Shown: positions 9,548 through 17,990, counted from the first letter of the stretch. The stretch is 64,000 nucleotides of DNA from an uncultured Eubacteriales bacterium (GCA_902776725.1 CACYQX010000001.1:124001-188000); one strand, 5' to 3'. A program made the numbers and translations. Notes: generated by a model not told the origin, from the sequence alone.

Positions 9548-9593
9548 TTGATTTATAGGTGGCTTAATGTGGTATAATCCTCGAAACGAGGTG
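9548..9593 (+). promoter_or_regulatory. Promoter and ribosome binding site of the serine acetyltransferase gene
   Basis: TATAAT at 9573-9578 has a TTGATT 19 bases upstream (9548-9553). GAGGTG at 9588-9593 is 5 bases before the ATG at 9599. The leader is only about 15 bases. No T-box or other cysteine-linked riboswitch was seen. Confidence 0.5.
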
Positions 9594-9598
9594 TATGT

Positions 9599-10510
9599 AT
9601 GAAAGATTTTCAAAACGGCATGAACGAGATTGTTGACGCAATCTATAACGACTATTCAAACGGGCGCGAAATCGACAGAAACGACTTTTTTGGGCAGCCC
9701 GACCAGGACGTGGTAATCGAGATCGCGAGAAAACTCCTGATGGTTCTCTACCCCGGATACTATCGCGACGATACATTTGAGACCGAGTCCGCGCGCGGAC
9801 GCCTTGCGATTCTCGTAGAGGACGTGATGCAAAGCCTCCGCCATCAGATCGAAATCGTTCTTGTGAACGATCCCAGGTTCAAGGATGCGGACAAAGCCAC
9901 CCGCCGCGAAGCTGCCGAAGAAATTACCCTCGCCTTCTTTCGCGAAATCCCAAAGATAAGAGAGTATCTGGATACGGATATCGATGCGACCTATGACGGA
10001 GACCCTGCGGCCTTTGATAGAATCGAAATCGTAATAGCCTACCCGGGTCTTTTTGCGACGACCATCCACAGGCTTGCACACGAACTGTATAAATTGAATG
10101 TGCCGTATATTCCGCGTCTGATGAGCGAATACGCGCACGCCGAAACCGGAGTCGACATTCACCCCGGCGCAAATATCGGGAAGTATTTCTTTATCGATCA
10201 CGCTACCGGAATCGTAATCGGCGAAACATCCGACATCGGTGAACACGTCAAGGTTTATCAGGGCGTAACTATCGGCGCTCTCTCAACAAAGGACGGAAAC
10301 TCCGCGCGCGGAAGCAAGCGTCACCCGACAATAGAAGACCGCGTAACTCTATACGCCGGAGCCGCAATCCTTGGCGGCGACACGGTCATCGGTCACGACA
10401 GCATAATCGGAGGTTCATCATTTGTAACAAAGTCGGTAGCTCCGCATACAACGGTAAGCGTCAAGACCGAATCGACTGCGACCACAGATATGAAGCCGAC
10501 CGAGGTTTAG
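9599..10510 (+). CDS. cysE: Serine O-acetyltransferase (CysE/EpsC type)
   Basis: The enzyme transfers acetyl from acetyl-CoA to L-serine, the first step of cysteine synthesis. The 303 residues match the longer EpsC-like form: an alpha-helical N-terminal domain, then left-handed beta-helix hexapeptide repeats from about residue 175 (DIHPGANIGKYFFIDHATG; GETSDIGEHVKVYQGVTIG; GAAILGGDTVIG). The catalytic histidine lies in FIDHATG and the family motif AHRL/THRL is read as THRLAHELYK. It ends at a strong terminator and is a single-gene unit. Confidence 0.92.
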   Translation: MKDFQNGMNEIVDAIYNDYSNGREIDRNDFFGQPDQDVVIEIARKLLMVLYPGYYRDDTFETESARGRLAILVEDVMQSLRHQIEIVLVNDPRFKDADKATRREAAEEITLAFFREIPKIREYLDTDIDATYDGDPAAFDRIEIVIAYPGLFATTIHRLAHELYKLNVPYIPRLMSEYAHAETGVDIHPGANIGKYFFIDHATGIVIGETSDIGEHVKVYQGVTIGALSTKDGNSARGSKRHPTIEDRVTLYAGAAILGGDTVIGHDSIIGGSSFVTKSVAPHTTVSVKTESTATTDMKPTEV

Positions 10511-10527
10511 TCAATATTGACAGTAGA

Positions 10528-10576
10528 ATAAATAGAAATAGAAACAGAAACAGAAACAGAAATAGAAATAAAAATC
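10528..10576 (+). repeat. Hexamer tandem repeat (GAAAYA)
   Basis: Just past the serine acetyltransferase stop lie about eight imperfect tandem copies of a six-base unit (GAAATA or GAAACA). It is a simple-sequence repeat that could vary by slippage; it lies outside coding sequence. Confidence 0.7.
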
Positions 10577-10583
10577 GAAATAA

Positions 10584-10625
10584 AAAAGCGGCTTTGAGAT
10601 TTTCTTCTCGCGCCGCTTTTATTTT
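10584..10625 (+). terminator. Bidirectional terminator between convergent genes
   Basis: A 9-bp stem (AAAAGCGGC at 10584-10592, GCCGCTTTT at 10612-10620) encloses a 19-base loop with its own GAGA/TCTC pairing. T-rich sequence follows on the plus strand, and the A-run on the other side serves the convergent gene. Confidence 0.7.
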
Positions 10626-10990
10626 TCTTTTCCATTTTTGTAAATAGACAGTATCGGAATCTTTTTGATCTCTTTATCCGGAACCTCGAAAGGACTCTTG
10701 CCAAGAACTACAAAGTCCGCTTTCTCGCCTCTTGCAATTCTTCCTCTAACGCTCTCGTCAAAATCTCTGTCCGACTCAAAGTTGAGCGACGCACCCTGCG
10801 CTTCGGGGAACGCAGGACATACAAATCCTCCGTGCAAATCAAAAAGAGCCATAGCGGGGCCTAGAGCCAACGTAACCATCTCTTCGTCGGTACCAACCGC
10901 GAAGAATACGCCGTCCTCTACTATGAACGCCTGCACCGGATTGCCGCCGGTATTTGTATAAACTTTTCCGTTGTAATAGACTTGTTTCAC
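10619..10990 (-). CDS. Internally deleted amidohydrolase (composite domain only)
   Basis: About 123 residues. The first part (VYYNGKVYTNTGG, then AFIVEDGVFFAVGTDEEM) is the N-terminal beta-sandwich strand set of YtcJ-like amidohydrolases. The last part (RIARGEKADFVVLGKSPFEV, ending SIYKNGKEK) is the C-terminal strand set of the same domain. The roughly 400-residue catalytic barrel with its metal-binding HxH is missing. The GTG at 10990 (AAGGA just upstream) is chosen over GTG 11017, which lacks a site. It is either a decaying gene with an in-frame deletion or a small protein reusing the sandwich domain. The frame is intact, which favours retention. Confidence 0.6.
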   Translation of the reverse strand: MKQVYYNGKVYTNTGGNPVQAFIVEDGVFFAVGTDEEMVTLALGPAMALFDLHGGFVCPAFPEAQGASLNFESDRDFDESVRGRIARGEKADFVVLGKSPFEVPDKEIKKIPILSIYKNGKEK

Positions 10991-11111
10991 TTTATCCTTC
11001 TTTGAATATGCGCGCACTCAAAATGCACCACTTGATGACGGAGCCTAAATATGATAGCACACCTTTGTTAGAGTAGTGTTATTCCGAGTACGTTATATGC
11101 TTATTGTGTAG

Positions 11112-11117
11112 TATAAT
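11112..11117 (+). promoter_or_regulatory. -10 element six bases before the start codon (possible leaderless mRNA)
   Basis: A perfect TATAAT ends six bases before the ATG at 11124, and no Shine-Dalgarno sequence lies between. A start of transcription at the usual distance would fall on or near the ATG. The -35 region is weak, so this is tentative. Confidence 0.4.
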
Positions 11118-11123
11118 TATACC

Positions 11124-11750
11124 ATGAAAAATCAGATTCAATACAAATTAATCAGAAGTAAGCGAAAAACCATCTCCGTCGAGATAACCGAGTCGGGAGA
11201 GGTTCAAGTTAGAGCGCCTCGATGGTCTCCAAGACTTGAAATTGAGGCGTTTTTGCTCTCTCACGAGGCGTGGATTAGGGAGCAGCAAGCCAAAATGACG
11301 ATAAACTACATAGAAAGTGCCTGGACACCAAAGTTGACCGAGGAGGAACTAAAAGCCCTCAAAAAAACAGCGAGAATCGACATTTTATCGCGAATAGAAA
11401 AGTGGGCTCCCGTCGTTGCGCCAAATTCTGCATGGGCACCGCAACAGCTATCATTTCTCGAGACCCTCGGCATAAAAACCCCAAAGCCTCCCCGCCTCAC
11501 CATAGGAAAACAAAAAACCCTCTGGGGAAGCTGCACCCCCGATGGCAACCTTAGTTTTAATTGTCTTCTAATGCTTGCGCCCGAAGACGTGCGCGACTAT
11601 GTCGTCGTCCACGAACTTTGTCATCTTACGCATTTGGATCACTCACGCGCGTTTTGGAGCGAGGTCGAGCGCGCTCTTCCAAATTATCGCGTACAGAAAA
11701 AATGGTTAAAAGAAAACGGGCACACTCTGCTTGCCCGTATCTCCAAATAA
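11124..11750 (+). CDS. YgjP-family M48-like zinc metalloprotease
   Basis: A 208-residue protein of the YgjP/DUF45 (WTIM) family. The C-terminal third has the zinc-binding HELCH motif (VVVHELCHLTHLDHSRAFW), a third histidine and the family-typical RVQKKWLKENG tail. The middle contains TLWGSCTPDGNLSFN, the second signature of the family (WGSC...N). The N-terminus KLIRSKRKTISVEI is the usual beta-rich start. It is likely a cytoplasmic peptidase; substrates are unknown. It stands alone, convergent with the gene at 11771-12235, and may be translated from a leaderless mRNA. Confidence 0.88.
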   Translation: MKNQIQYKLIRSKRKTISVEITESGEVQVRAPRWSPRLEIEAFLLSHEAWIREQQAKMTINYIESAWTPKLTEEELKALKKTARIDILSRIEKWAPVVAPNSAWAPQQLSFLETLGIKTPKPPRLTIGKQKTLWGSCTPDGNLSFNCLLMLAPEDVRDYVVVHELCHLTHLDHSRAFWSEVERALPNYRVQKKWLKENGHTLLARISK

Positions 11751-11770
11751 TTATTTAAACCAAATCAAAT

Positions 11771-12235
11771 CTACAGCATATTGAATCCGAGGAATCCTGC
11801 GGTCATCATTATTGCGCCCGCAAGCAGAACACCGAGCGTAACTGCGGCGAACGTATGCTTGATACCCATGTCGAGTATGCTCGCGCCGAGAGTTCCCGTC
11901 CACGCTCCCGTTCCGGGAAGCGGAATCCCAACAAAGAGAAGAAGCGCGATAAACGTTCCGCGTCGCCCCGCCTTTTCGGTAAGTTTGCGACCCGCCTTTT
12001 CTCCTTTTTCATAGAGGAATTTGCAGGCTCCTCCGATTACTTTCTTATTCTCTCCCCATTTGAGAATTTTTCTCGCAAAGAAATACACGAACGGCATCGG
12101 GATAATATTTCCGAGCGCACAGACAATATACGATTGAACAACCGGCATCTCGAGATACTGCGAATACAGCACCGCGCCTCTTAGTTCAATCAACGGAACC
12201 ATCGATATTAAAAAAATCTTCAGGTAATTATTCAT
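11771..12235 (-). CDS. Small multidrug-export family membrane protein
   Basis: 154 residues with about four hydrophobic segments. It begins MNNYLKIFLISMVPLIELRG and has the conserved ALLLFVGIPLPGTGAWTG and ...FAAVTLGVLLAGAIMM, characteristic of the COG2426 'small multi-drug export' family. Experimental evidence for export in the family is thin, so the name is a label, not a proven function. It lies downstream of 12260-12979 on the same strand with 24 bases between, so they may share a transcript. Confidence 0.8.
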   Translation of the reverse strand: MNNYLKIFLISMVPLIELRGAVLYSQYLEMPVVQSYIVCALGNIIPMPFVYFFARKILKWGENKKVIGGACKFLYEKGEKAGRKLTEKAGRRGTFIALLLFVGIPLPGTGAWTGTLGASILDMGIKHTFAAVTLGVLLAGAIMMTAGFLGFNML

Positions 12236-12259
12236 AGTCGCTCTATTTATTCCGCACTC

Positions 12260-12979
12260 TTATTCCGCGCGTTTTCTCTTGCGAAGATAATTCACGATAA
12301 GTATAACACTTACCAACACTATAACAGAAACTATCAGTATGGCGCAATTGCCGAAAAACTCTTCGGGCAGGATTTTGATGATTTCGTCCTTTGCAGGATC
12401 GAATATCCAATTCTCCTTGCCCGGAAAAAACGTATGGTGGAACTTAACAAAGAAAGCATCAAAGTCCGAAGCTCCGATTGCCGCAAGCACTGCGCCAACG
12501 ATAAGCATGATTATTCCCGCAAAGAATCCCGAGCGACGCGCAAAGGATTTTGTAAATTCTTCGGCACGCAGTATATCGTCCTGCGCGCTATCGCCCTGCG
12601 ACTTTCCGGGAGCATCGCCCTGCGACTTTCCAAAAATTCCGACTGCGACCGCGATACAAGCAACTATTCCTATCGCGGAAACGACAACCAACACTTTGTC
12701 GAGCGTAAACAGCATCTTGCAATCATCAAAATGATTCTTTCCTTCTTCCGACCAGGCGAGTTTTCCCGTTCCGAACTCCTCGCTCTTTCCCATGCAATAA
12801 TCCATCATCTCGTCGTATGCTTCTTTTGCTTCTTCGACGGTATAACCCGTTGCCTCGGGAATTCCCAGACTCTCTATCTGCGAGTAATAGAACGAGCGAA
12901 CAACAAGCGGAAGCGCAACCGCCCCGCTCACCACGAAAAGTATTATAAGTATTGTCAAAAGAATTCTTGCTGCTTTCAT
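12260..12979 (-). CDS. DUF1461 (TIGR01906) integral membrane protein
   Basis: 239 residues. One N-terminal membrane segment (ILLTILIILFVVSGAVALPLV) is followed by an extracytoplasmic part with YTVEEAKEAYDEMMDYCMG and WSEEGKNHFDDCKMLF, typical of the DUF1461 family. Three more membrane segments end in a basic tail (LRKRKRAE). A direct repeat GKSQGD occurs twice in the central loop. The family is widespread in Firmicutes, of unknown function. It lies after the rpsI terminator. Confidence 0.78.
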   Translation of the reverse strand: MKAARILLTILIILFVVSGAVALPLVVRSFYYSQIESLGIPEATGYTVEEAKEAYDEMMDYCMGKSEEFGTGKLAWSEEGKNHFDDCKMLFTLDKVLVVVSAIGIVACIAVAVGIFGKSQGDAPGKSQGDSAQDDILRAEEFTKSFARRSGFFAGIIMLIVGAVLAAIGASDFDAFFVKFHHTFFPGKENWIFDPAKDEIIKILPEEFFGNCAILIVSVIVLVSVILIVNYLRKRKRAE

Positions 12980-13001
12980 GCAACTAGTGTATCACGCAGA
13001 C

Positions 13002-13030
13002 AAAAAGAGGACAACACAGTTGTCCTCTTT
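13002..13030 (-). terminator. Terminator after rpsI
   Basis: A perfect 12-bp stem (AAAGAGGACAAC / GTTGTCCTCTTT, loop ACA; 13004-13030) is flanked by A- and T-runs just past the rpsI stop. Confidence 0.85.
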
Positions 13031-13041
13031 GATTGTAGCAA

Positions 13042-13443
13042 TTAACGTTTGCTGAACTGGGATGCTCTACGAGCTTTCTTGAGACCGTATTTCTTACGCT
13101 CTTTCATTCTCGGATCTCTTGTAAGGAATCCTGCTGCCTTGAGCGGTGCTCTGTATGTTTCGGAATCCGCTACACAGAGAGCTCTTGAGATACCATGTCT
13201 AAGCGCTCCGGCCTGTCCTGTGAATCCGCCGCCGTGTACGGTAGCGATTACGTCGAACTTACCCTCGCATCCTGCAACCTGGAAAGGTCTAACGATTTCG
13301 TTCTTAACTACTTCGTTACCTGTTCCAAAGTATCCGTCCAGGTCCTTTTTGTTTACTGTGATGTTTCCGGAACCGGGAACAAGTCTTACTCTGGCTACAG
13401 AAGACTTTCTTCTGCCTGTGCCCTGATATTGCATCTTTGCCAT
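13042..13443 (-). CDS. rpsI: 30S ribosomal protein S9
   Basis: 133 residues of S9, a protein of the small-subunit head whose C-terminal tail reaches the P-site tRNA. It reads [20 protein letters not shown] at the start, contains [19 protein letters not shown] in the middle and ends [12 protein letters not shown], the normal basic tail. It is translated 19 bases after rplM, the standard gene pair. Confidence 0.98.
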   Translation of the reverse strand: MAKMQYQGTGRRKSSVARVRLVPGSGNITVNKKDLDGYFGTGNEVVKNEIVRPFQVAGCEGKFDVIATVHGGGFTGQAGALRHGISRALCVADSETYRAPLKAAGFLTRDPRMKERKKYGLKKARRASQFSKR

Positions 13444-13462
13444 CTTCTACTTCCTCCCTTCC

Positions 13463-13891
13463 TTAAAACTCCAGAACTTCCGGCTTCTGTGCTGCATGAT
13501 TGTGCTCAGGTCCGGCATAAACCTTTAACTTCTTGAACATCTGACGGCCAAGTCTTCCATCAGGAAGCATTCCCTTGACAGCGTGTCTGATGATTTCTTC
13601 CGGCTTCTTCGCCTGAAGCTTTTCGAAAGTAACCTCACGAAGACCACCCGGATATCCGGTATGTCTCTTGTAGATCTTTTCTTTTCTCTTCTTTCCGGTG
13701 ACCTCAACCTTTTCTGCATTGATGATGATAACGTAATCACCGCAGTCAACATGAGGTGTGTAGATAGGTTTTCTCTTGCCCCTGAGAACCATGGCAACTT
13801 CTGCTGCCAGGCGGCCAAGAGTCTTTCCCTCGGCGTCGACAACGTACCACTTACGCTCGACTTCCTGAGGCTTTGCGATAAAAGACTTCAT
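13463..13891 (-). CDS. rplM: 50S ribosomal protein L13
   Basis: 142 residues of L13, an early assembly protein of the large subunit. Landmarks are [15 protein letters not shown] at the start, [19 protein letters not shown] in the middle and [20 protein letters not shown] near the end. The ATG at 13891 is chosen (GGAAAGGAAAAG before it) instead of an upstream start at 13951, because it gives the usual N-terminus [16 protein letters not shown]. It forms an operon with rpsI, with a long leader upstream. Confidence 0.98.
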   Translation of the reverse strand: MKSFIAKPQEVERKWYVVDAEGKTLGRLAAEVAMVLRGKRKPIYTPHVDCGDYVIIINAEKVEVTGKKRKEKIYKRHTGYPGGLREVTFEKLQAKKPEEIIRHAVKGMLPDGRLGRQMFKKLKVYAGPEHNHAAQKPEVLEF

Positions 13892-14133
13892 TTTCTTTTC
13901 CTTTCCACCTACTCGGTTGAGGGTAATCCGCTTGATGCGGTTACCACCCAACGTTTTCGATTGTGTCTACTCGGTTCTGCACGTGACCGTCCTTTGATCA
14001 GCCCCGCACCGAACGTATTCGACCAACTAATAACGATTAGCTCGAGGAACGCGGACCTGCCATCAGGCAATTCCTATCCCATCGATATACTCGCATAGGC
14101 CGTTTCCGTTGGAAAACCGCCAAAAACGCAAGC
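13892..14133 (-). promoter_or_regulatory. Long 5' leader of the rplM-rpsI operon, probably structured
   Basis: The promoter at 14140-14168 implies a leader of about 240 bases. On the minus strand it holds a hairpin near 13920-13950 (GGGT..TAACCGC atcaa GCGGATTA..ACCC). It also has two copies of ACCGAGTAG (13909-13918 and 13967-13976 in plus coordinates, CTACTCGGTT). A leader that binds L13 for autoregulation is known in Bacillota (L13 leader). Whether this is that element cannot be proved by eye. Confidence 0.5.
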
Positions 14134-14139
14134 ACGAGT

Positions 14140-14168
14140 ATTATATATCATTGAAAAATCAATTGCAA
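14140..14168 (-). promoter_or_regulatory. Sigma-A promoter of rplM-rpsI
   Basis: On the minus strand: TTGCAA (14163-14168), exactly 17 bases, then TATAAT (14140-14145). Confidence 0.75.
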
Positions 14169-14182
14169 GCACTATATTTGGG

Positions 14183-14728
14183 CTAGTTTTCGGCTGAATA
14201 TTCAGCCTGTAGTGCCTCCAGGATTGCGTTAAACACTTCCATTCCGTCCTCAGGCATAGCCTCCGAAGAAATCCTCATATATTTCTCGCCTGCCGGGAAT
14301 TTGCAGACGTAATTGCAGCCGACGATGGAGCCGAGTTTACTCTCGTCCATAGTCTCCCATCTTTTAACCTTGTGCTCCTTTATAATTTCCATAACCGCAT
14401 CGAACATCGCATAAGGCACCGTAGAAGAAACCATCTTCTCCGTTCTGAGTCCGCCGTCCGTATAGACGTCCATGCGAACCTCCTCCGTAGACATCTTTCC
14501 CTCTTCATCGACGATGGCATATAGAACGATTTCGTAATACCCTTGCTTCTCTTCGGTTCCTACAACCTGCTGAAAATAATCAAAGAGCATAACATCTTCC
14601 TGTCCGCCCTCTATAAGCTGATTGACTATATCCATATCATTCACTTTCTTTCCGCAGCCAAACATTCCAAAAGCAATCAAAGCCGCCAAGCAAATTGCGA
14701 TGATTGGTTTAATTCTTATCTTCTTCAT
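14183..14728 (-). CDS. Predicted lipoprotein
   Basis: About 181 residues from ATG 14728, which has GGAGGG six bases upstream. A lipoprotein signal peptide (MKKIRIKPIIAICLAALIAFGMFGC) ends in a lipobox-like FGMFGC, so the mature protein would be lipid-anchored outside the cell. The rest is a soluble, acidic domain (VLYAIVDEEGKMSTEEVRMDVYTDGG). I do not recognise a family. It begins 21 bases after the sigma-54 activator gene on the same strand and is probably co-transcribed with it, but no functional link is evident. Confidence 0.75.
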   Translation of the reverse strand: MKKIRIKPIIAICLAALIAFGMFGCGKKVNDMDIVNQLIEGGQEDVMLFDYFQQVVGTEEKQGYYEIVLYAIVDEEGKMSTEEVRMDVYTDGGLRTEKMVSSTVPYAMFDAVMEIIKEHKVKRWETMDESKLGSIVGCNYVCKFPAGEKYMRISSEAMPEDGMEVFNAILEALQAEYSAEN

Positions 14729-14749
14729 ATACACCCTCCGCATATTCGT

Positions 14750-16204
14750 TTACTTCTTTTCCTGCAGCTTTGCGTAGAGAGACGAAAGCGATATACCAAG
14801 GGCCTTTGCCGCCTCTCTCTTTCCTTCCGTCGTGGCCCCGTATTTTTCTATTGCGCGCTTTATCTCCTGCTGTTCAAAAATCTTTACGAGCTCCGACAGC
14901 GTCATACCGTCGGTATAAGATGTCTCGTAAGCGCTATAATACGTTCCGCCATACACATTGTCGTATGTGCCGATATTGCGTGCCGCATCGCCTTCATAAT
15001 CCATACGTGATGCATGAATTTTCGCGCCCTGCCACTCTTCTCCTATGCTCTGAAGAATGCTCGGCGGTATGCACGATGCATCGATGACGCCATCAGCCGC
15101 CATCATAGCCGCATACTCAATTATATTTCTCAGTTCTCTTATATTTCCCGGCCACGTATAGCTCATCATCATCTCCTGAGCCTCTTTGGTGACCTGATAT
15201 CTTCTCTTGTTTTGAATCTCCGCGGCCTGAATAAACGAACGCGCAAGCTCCTGAATGTCTTCGCGGCGTTCTCTCAGCGGAGGTACGTTTATCGGTGCAA
15301 CGGATATTCTGTAATAGAGGTCCGATCTGAATTTTTTATCAGCGATGTATTGCTGGATATCTACGTTGCAGGCAGAGACAACTCTTACGTCCATCTTGAT
15401 TTCTTTGATGCCGCCGATTCTTCTGAAACGTTTTTCCTGAAGCGCACGGAGGAGTTTTGCCTGAAGGTCGTAGTCCATCTCGGAGATTTCGTCTAGGAAA
15501 ATCGTTCCTCCTTCTGCAGCTTCAAATAGTCCGAGCTTTCCGCCCTTCTTTGCTCCCGTGAACGCTCCTTCTTCATAACCAAAGAGTTCGCTCTCGAGCA
15601 TGGTCTTGCTTATCGCCGCGCAGTTAATCGCAACAAACGGCGCAGTCTTTCTCGAGCTTTCGTTATGAATTGCCTGAGCAAAGAGTTCCTTACCGCAACC
15701 GCTCTCACCCTGAAGAAGAACATTCGCGTCGTATGCCGCAATCTTCTTGGCGAGTTCTATGGTGTTTTGCAGAACGAGGCTTCCTCCGACAATATCCTCA
15801 AACGTATACTGCGTACCGTTGGTGAGATTCATCCTCACCTTGAGGCGCTCCTCTTCCTTTTCGAGTTCGTTTACCTTGTCCTTTAGATACTGCGCGCGAT
15901 CCGTATAGGTAACCACGGAAACTGTGCCGACGGTTTTTCCCTTTTCTTTTATCGGATAGACGTCAACAAAATAATCCTCGCTGTCCTCAATTCGATAGAG
16001 CGACTGCACGGGTTTACCCGTCGCAAGTACCTTTGGTGCAACGGCACCCGGCCTTATGTCCGTAAGGGGCACACCCTTTACTTCCTCCAGCTTCTTTCCG
16101 ATAAACTCTCCGTAGCTCGCGTTAAAATACTCCATGCGGCATTCCTCGTCGCATACGAGTATTCCCTGCTCAACGCTGTCAAAAATCGTTTTCCAATCTT
16201 TCAT
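14750..16204 (-). CDS. Sigma-54-dependent transcriptional activator (PAS-AAA+-Fis)
   Basis: 484 residues, an enhancer-binding protein that opens promoters held by sigma-54 RNA polymerase. An N-terminal PAS domain (residues ~5-115) may bind a ligand. The central AAA+ domain has Walker A GESGCGKE, the sigma-54-contact loop GAFTGA and Walker B GGTIFLDEI. A C-terminal Fis-type helix-turn-helix (EAAKALGISLSSLYAKL) binds DNA. It has no receiver domain, so it probably senses a small molecule. Its neighbours 16326-19441 carry a near-perfect sigma-54 promoter, and a shared TTCC-N8-GGAA motif lies in both control regions, so it very likely controls that operon and itself. Confidence 0.93.
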   Translation of the reverse strand: MKDWKTIFDSVEQGILVCDEECRMEYFNASYGEFIGKKLEEVKGVPLTDIRPGAVAPKVLATGKPVQSLYRIEDSEDYFVDVYPIKEKGKTVGTVSVVTYTDRAQYLKDKVNELEKEEERLKVRMNLTNGTQYTFEDIVGGSLVLQNTIELAKKIAAYDANVLLQGESGCGKELFAQAIHNESSRKTAPFVAINCAAISKTMLESELFGYEEGAFTGAKKGGKLGLFEAAEGGTIFLDEISEMDYDLQAKLLRALQEKRFRRIGGIKEIKMDVRVVSACNVDIQQYIADKKFRSDLYYRISVAPINVPPLRERREDIQELARSFIQAAEIQNKRRYQVTKEAQEMMMSYTWPGNIRELRNIIEYAAMMAADGVIDASCIPPSILQSIGEEWQGAKIHASRMDYEGDAARNIGTYDNVYGGTYYSAYETSYTDGMTLSELVKIFEQQEIKRAIEKYGATTEGKREAAKALGISLSSLYAKLQEKK

Positions 16205-16223
16205 ATTATTTCTCCTATTAACA

Positions 16224-16252
16224 ATTATAGCAGAATTCCAGAAATTCGGAAA
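16224..16252 (-). promoter_or_regulatory. Promoter of the sigma-54 activator with an overlapping operator
   Basis: On the minus strand TATAAT (16224-16229) lies 17 bases from a weak -35 TTTCCG (16247-16252). The site TTCC-N8-GGAA at 16236-16251 covers the spacer and -35, the place expected for autorepression. The same motif occurs upstream of the sigma-54 promoter at 19506-19521. AGGAG precedes the ATG at 16204. Confidence 0.6.
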
Positions 16253-16258
16253 CGAAAA

Positions 16259-16281
16259 CCGGGACCCGCCCTGGGTCCCGG
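16259..16281 (-). terminator. Strong hairpin after the AtuA operon
   Basis: A perfect 9-bp GC stem (CCGGGACCC / GGGTCCCGG, five-base loop) is followed on the minus strand by TTTTCGTTTCC. It separates the AtuA operon from the activator gene. Confidence 0.65.
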
Positions 16282-16325
16282 CTTCCTTGTACTATTGGAG
16301 GTGCCAATATATCTTAGCTTCTATC

Positions 16326-16625
16326 TTAGATCTCCATATCGAGGAGATATGATGAGAATCCTTTTCCGTGCATATCTACGGAGAGCGATCTCGTTACACC
16401 ACCGCCGAGAGCAGCCTGCATAACAAAGTTCAGCGCATAGATATTTGGAAGCTCATAGCGAACTACGTCGCCCTTTACCATTCCCTTGAAATGTTCCTTA
16501 ACCTTTTCCGGAGTAACCTTCTCCTTAAGCATCTCATAATCCTTAGGATCATAAGCGATCAATGACAAATTGGAGATATTACCCTTATCGCCTGTACGCG
16601 AATGTGCGATTTCATATAACTTCAT
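16326..16625 (-). CDS. AtuA-associated small subunit (AtuA C-terminal-like domain)
   Basis: 99 residues from ATG 16625 (GGGAGG seven bases before). It begins MKLYEIAHSRTGDKGNISNL and contains ALGGGVTRSLSVDMHGKGF, the hallmark of the small domain that forms the C-terminus of single-chain AtuA-like proteins. Here it is a separate gene directly after the large AtuA-like gene (three-base gap before the longer frame, 18 bases to this start), so the two products probably form one enzyme. Its substrate is unknown. Confidence 0.82.
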   Translation of the reverse strand: MKLYEIAHSRTGDKGNISNLSLIAYDPKDYEMLKEKVTPEKVKEHFKGMVKGDVVRYELPNIYALNFVMQAALGGGVTRSLSVDMHGKGFSSYLLDMEI

Positions 16626-16643
16626 ATCATTACCTCCCAATCA

Positions 16644-17990
16644 TTAAACGGTGAAGATTTCAACTTCCGGCTTAACGTCATTTCTGTTAACCAGGATTGA
16701 CGCTACGGAAACGATTTCTCTTGTTCTCTTGGTAGCACCGCAGCCGCCTGCAGGACCGTTTGTATAGAGTGCTTCTACTTCGTTTGCAACGAGGTCTGCA
16801 ACTGCCTTTGTCGATGCGCGGCCTGCAACTCTTACTCTTACTTCAGAAGGCTCTTCGTTATACTTGTAATCCGGATTCCAGTAGAGGCTGTTGCATCCGA
16901 TGATGTCATATTTGAATTCGTCAAACTGTCCCGGAGCAACGAGCTCGAGTCTCTCTTTGAGGATCTCGATTGCCTGCTTTGCTCTCTCGAGGCATCCCGG
17001 TCCACCGTAGCTGATTTCGCCGTCGCCGATATAGCAGTCCTGATAACCGATTGAGCACTTTAATGTGTCTGTCTTTGGCATTCCCGTTGCGCCTTCAACT
17101 TCAACAAAGTCCTTAGCTGTCTCGGTGAACTTAACCTGCTTAAAGTTTGCAACTACGTCAGGTGTGAGATACTTCTCAGGATCGTGAATCTCGTAGATGA
17201 TCTGCTCGGAAAGTGTCGATGCGTTTACTACGCCGCCGGCGCCTTCTACCTTTGTTATAGCAAAGGAACCATCTTCAGCAATCTCTGCGAGTGGGAATCC
17301 AAGGTGTCCCATTCCCGGAACGTCCTTCTTGCCCGGCTCTGCATAGTAGCCGCCTGTAGCCTGGCCACCGCACTCGAGAAGGTGCCCCATCATTGTGCCT
17401 TTTCCGAGCTTATCCCAATCTTCCATGTCCCAACCGAATTCATAAATCGCAGGAGCCATAAAGATTGCAGGGTCAGCAACACGACCTGTGATAACTACGT
17501 CAGCGCCCTGCTCGAGAGCCTTTACTATTCCCTCAACTCCGAGGTAAGCGTTTGCGGAAACGATCTGTCCCGGAAGCTTTGCAAGCGGTTCATGTGTTTC
17601 CCAAACTTCTGTATCCATATATCTATCAATTACAGGAAGAATGTCGTCGCCTGTTACGCAAGCAATCTTCATGCCCTTGAGGCCATGCTTCTCTGCAATC
17701 TCAACACACTTCTTTGCTGCCGCAACAGGATTTGCGGAACCCATATTGGTTATGAGCTTAACCTTATGTTCCCAGCAAAGCGGAAGAGCTTTTTCCATAC
17801 GGTGCTCAAGGAGACCGTTGTATCCCTTTGTAGGATCCTTTAGCTTAGCCTGCTGACCGATAGCTATTGTTCTCTCAGCAAGACATTCGTAGCTTATATA
17901 ATCCAGATTACCTTTTTCTATGAGTTCTAGCGATGGCTCGAGACGGTCGCCTGCATAGCCTGCGCCGGAACCAATTCTAATCTTTTTCAT
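16644..17990 (-). CDS. AtuA-like DUF1446 protein, large subunit
   Basis: 448 residues of the DUF1446 family, named after AtuA of acyclic terpene utilisation in Pseudomonas. Key stretches are IRIGSGAGYAGDRLEPSLEL at the start, KIACVTGDDILP, GADVVITGRVADPAIFMAP in the centre and AGGCGATKRTREIV near the end. The reaction is not established outside terpene catabolism; many Firmicutes have it next to a CitMHS-type carboxylate transporter, as here. The sigma-54 promoter upstream of the transporter and the adjacent activator suggest inducible use of an organic acid. Confidence 0.85.
   Translation of the reverse strand: MKKIRIGSGAGYAGDRLEPSLELIEKGNLDYISYECLAERTIAIGQQAKLKDPTKGYNGLLEHRMEKALPLCWEHKVKLITNMGSANPVAAAKKCVEIAEKHGLKGMKIACVTGDDILPVIDRYMDTEVWETHEPLAKLPGQIVSANAYLGVEGIVKALEQGADVVITGRVADPAIFMAPAIYEFGWDMEDWDKLGKGTMMGHLLECGGQATGGYYAEPGKKDVPGMGHLGFPLAEIAEDGSFAITKVEGAGGVVNASTLSEQIIYEIHDPEKYLTPDVVANFKQVKFTETAKDFVEVEGATGMPKTDTLKCSIGYQDCYIGDGEISYGGPGCLERAKQAIEILKERLELVAPGQFDEFKYDIIGCNSLYWNPDYKYNEEPSEVRVRVAGRASTKAVADLVANEVEALYTNGPAGGCGATKRTREIVSVASILVNRNDVKPEVEIFTV

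Noticed and set aside
9425..9613. Minus-strand frame with GC-rich hairpin upstream of the serine acetyltransferase
   Set aside because: The hairpin lies in the EF-G promoter region; no coding support.
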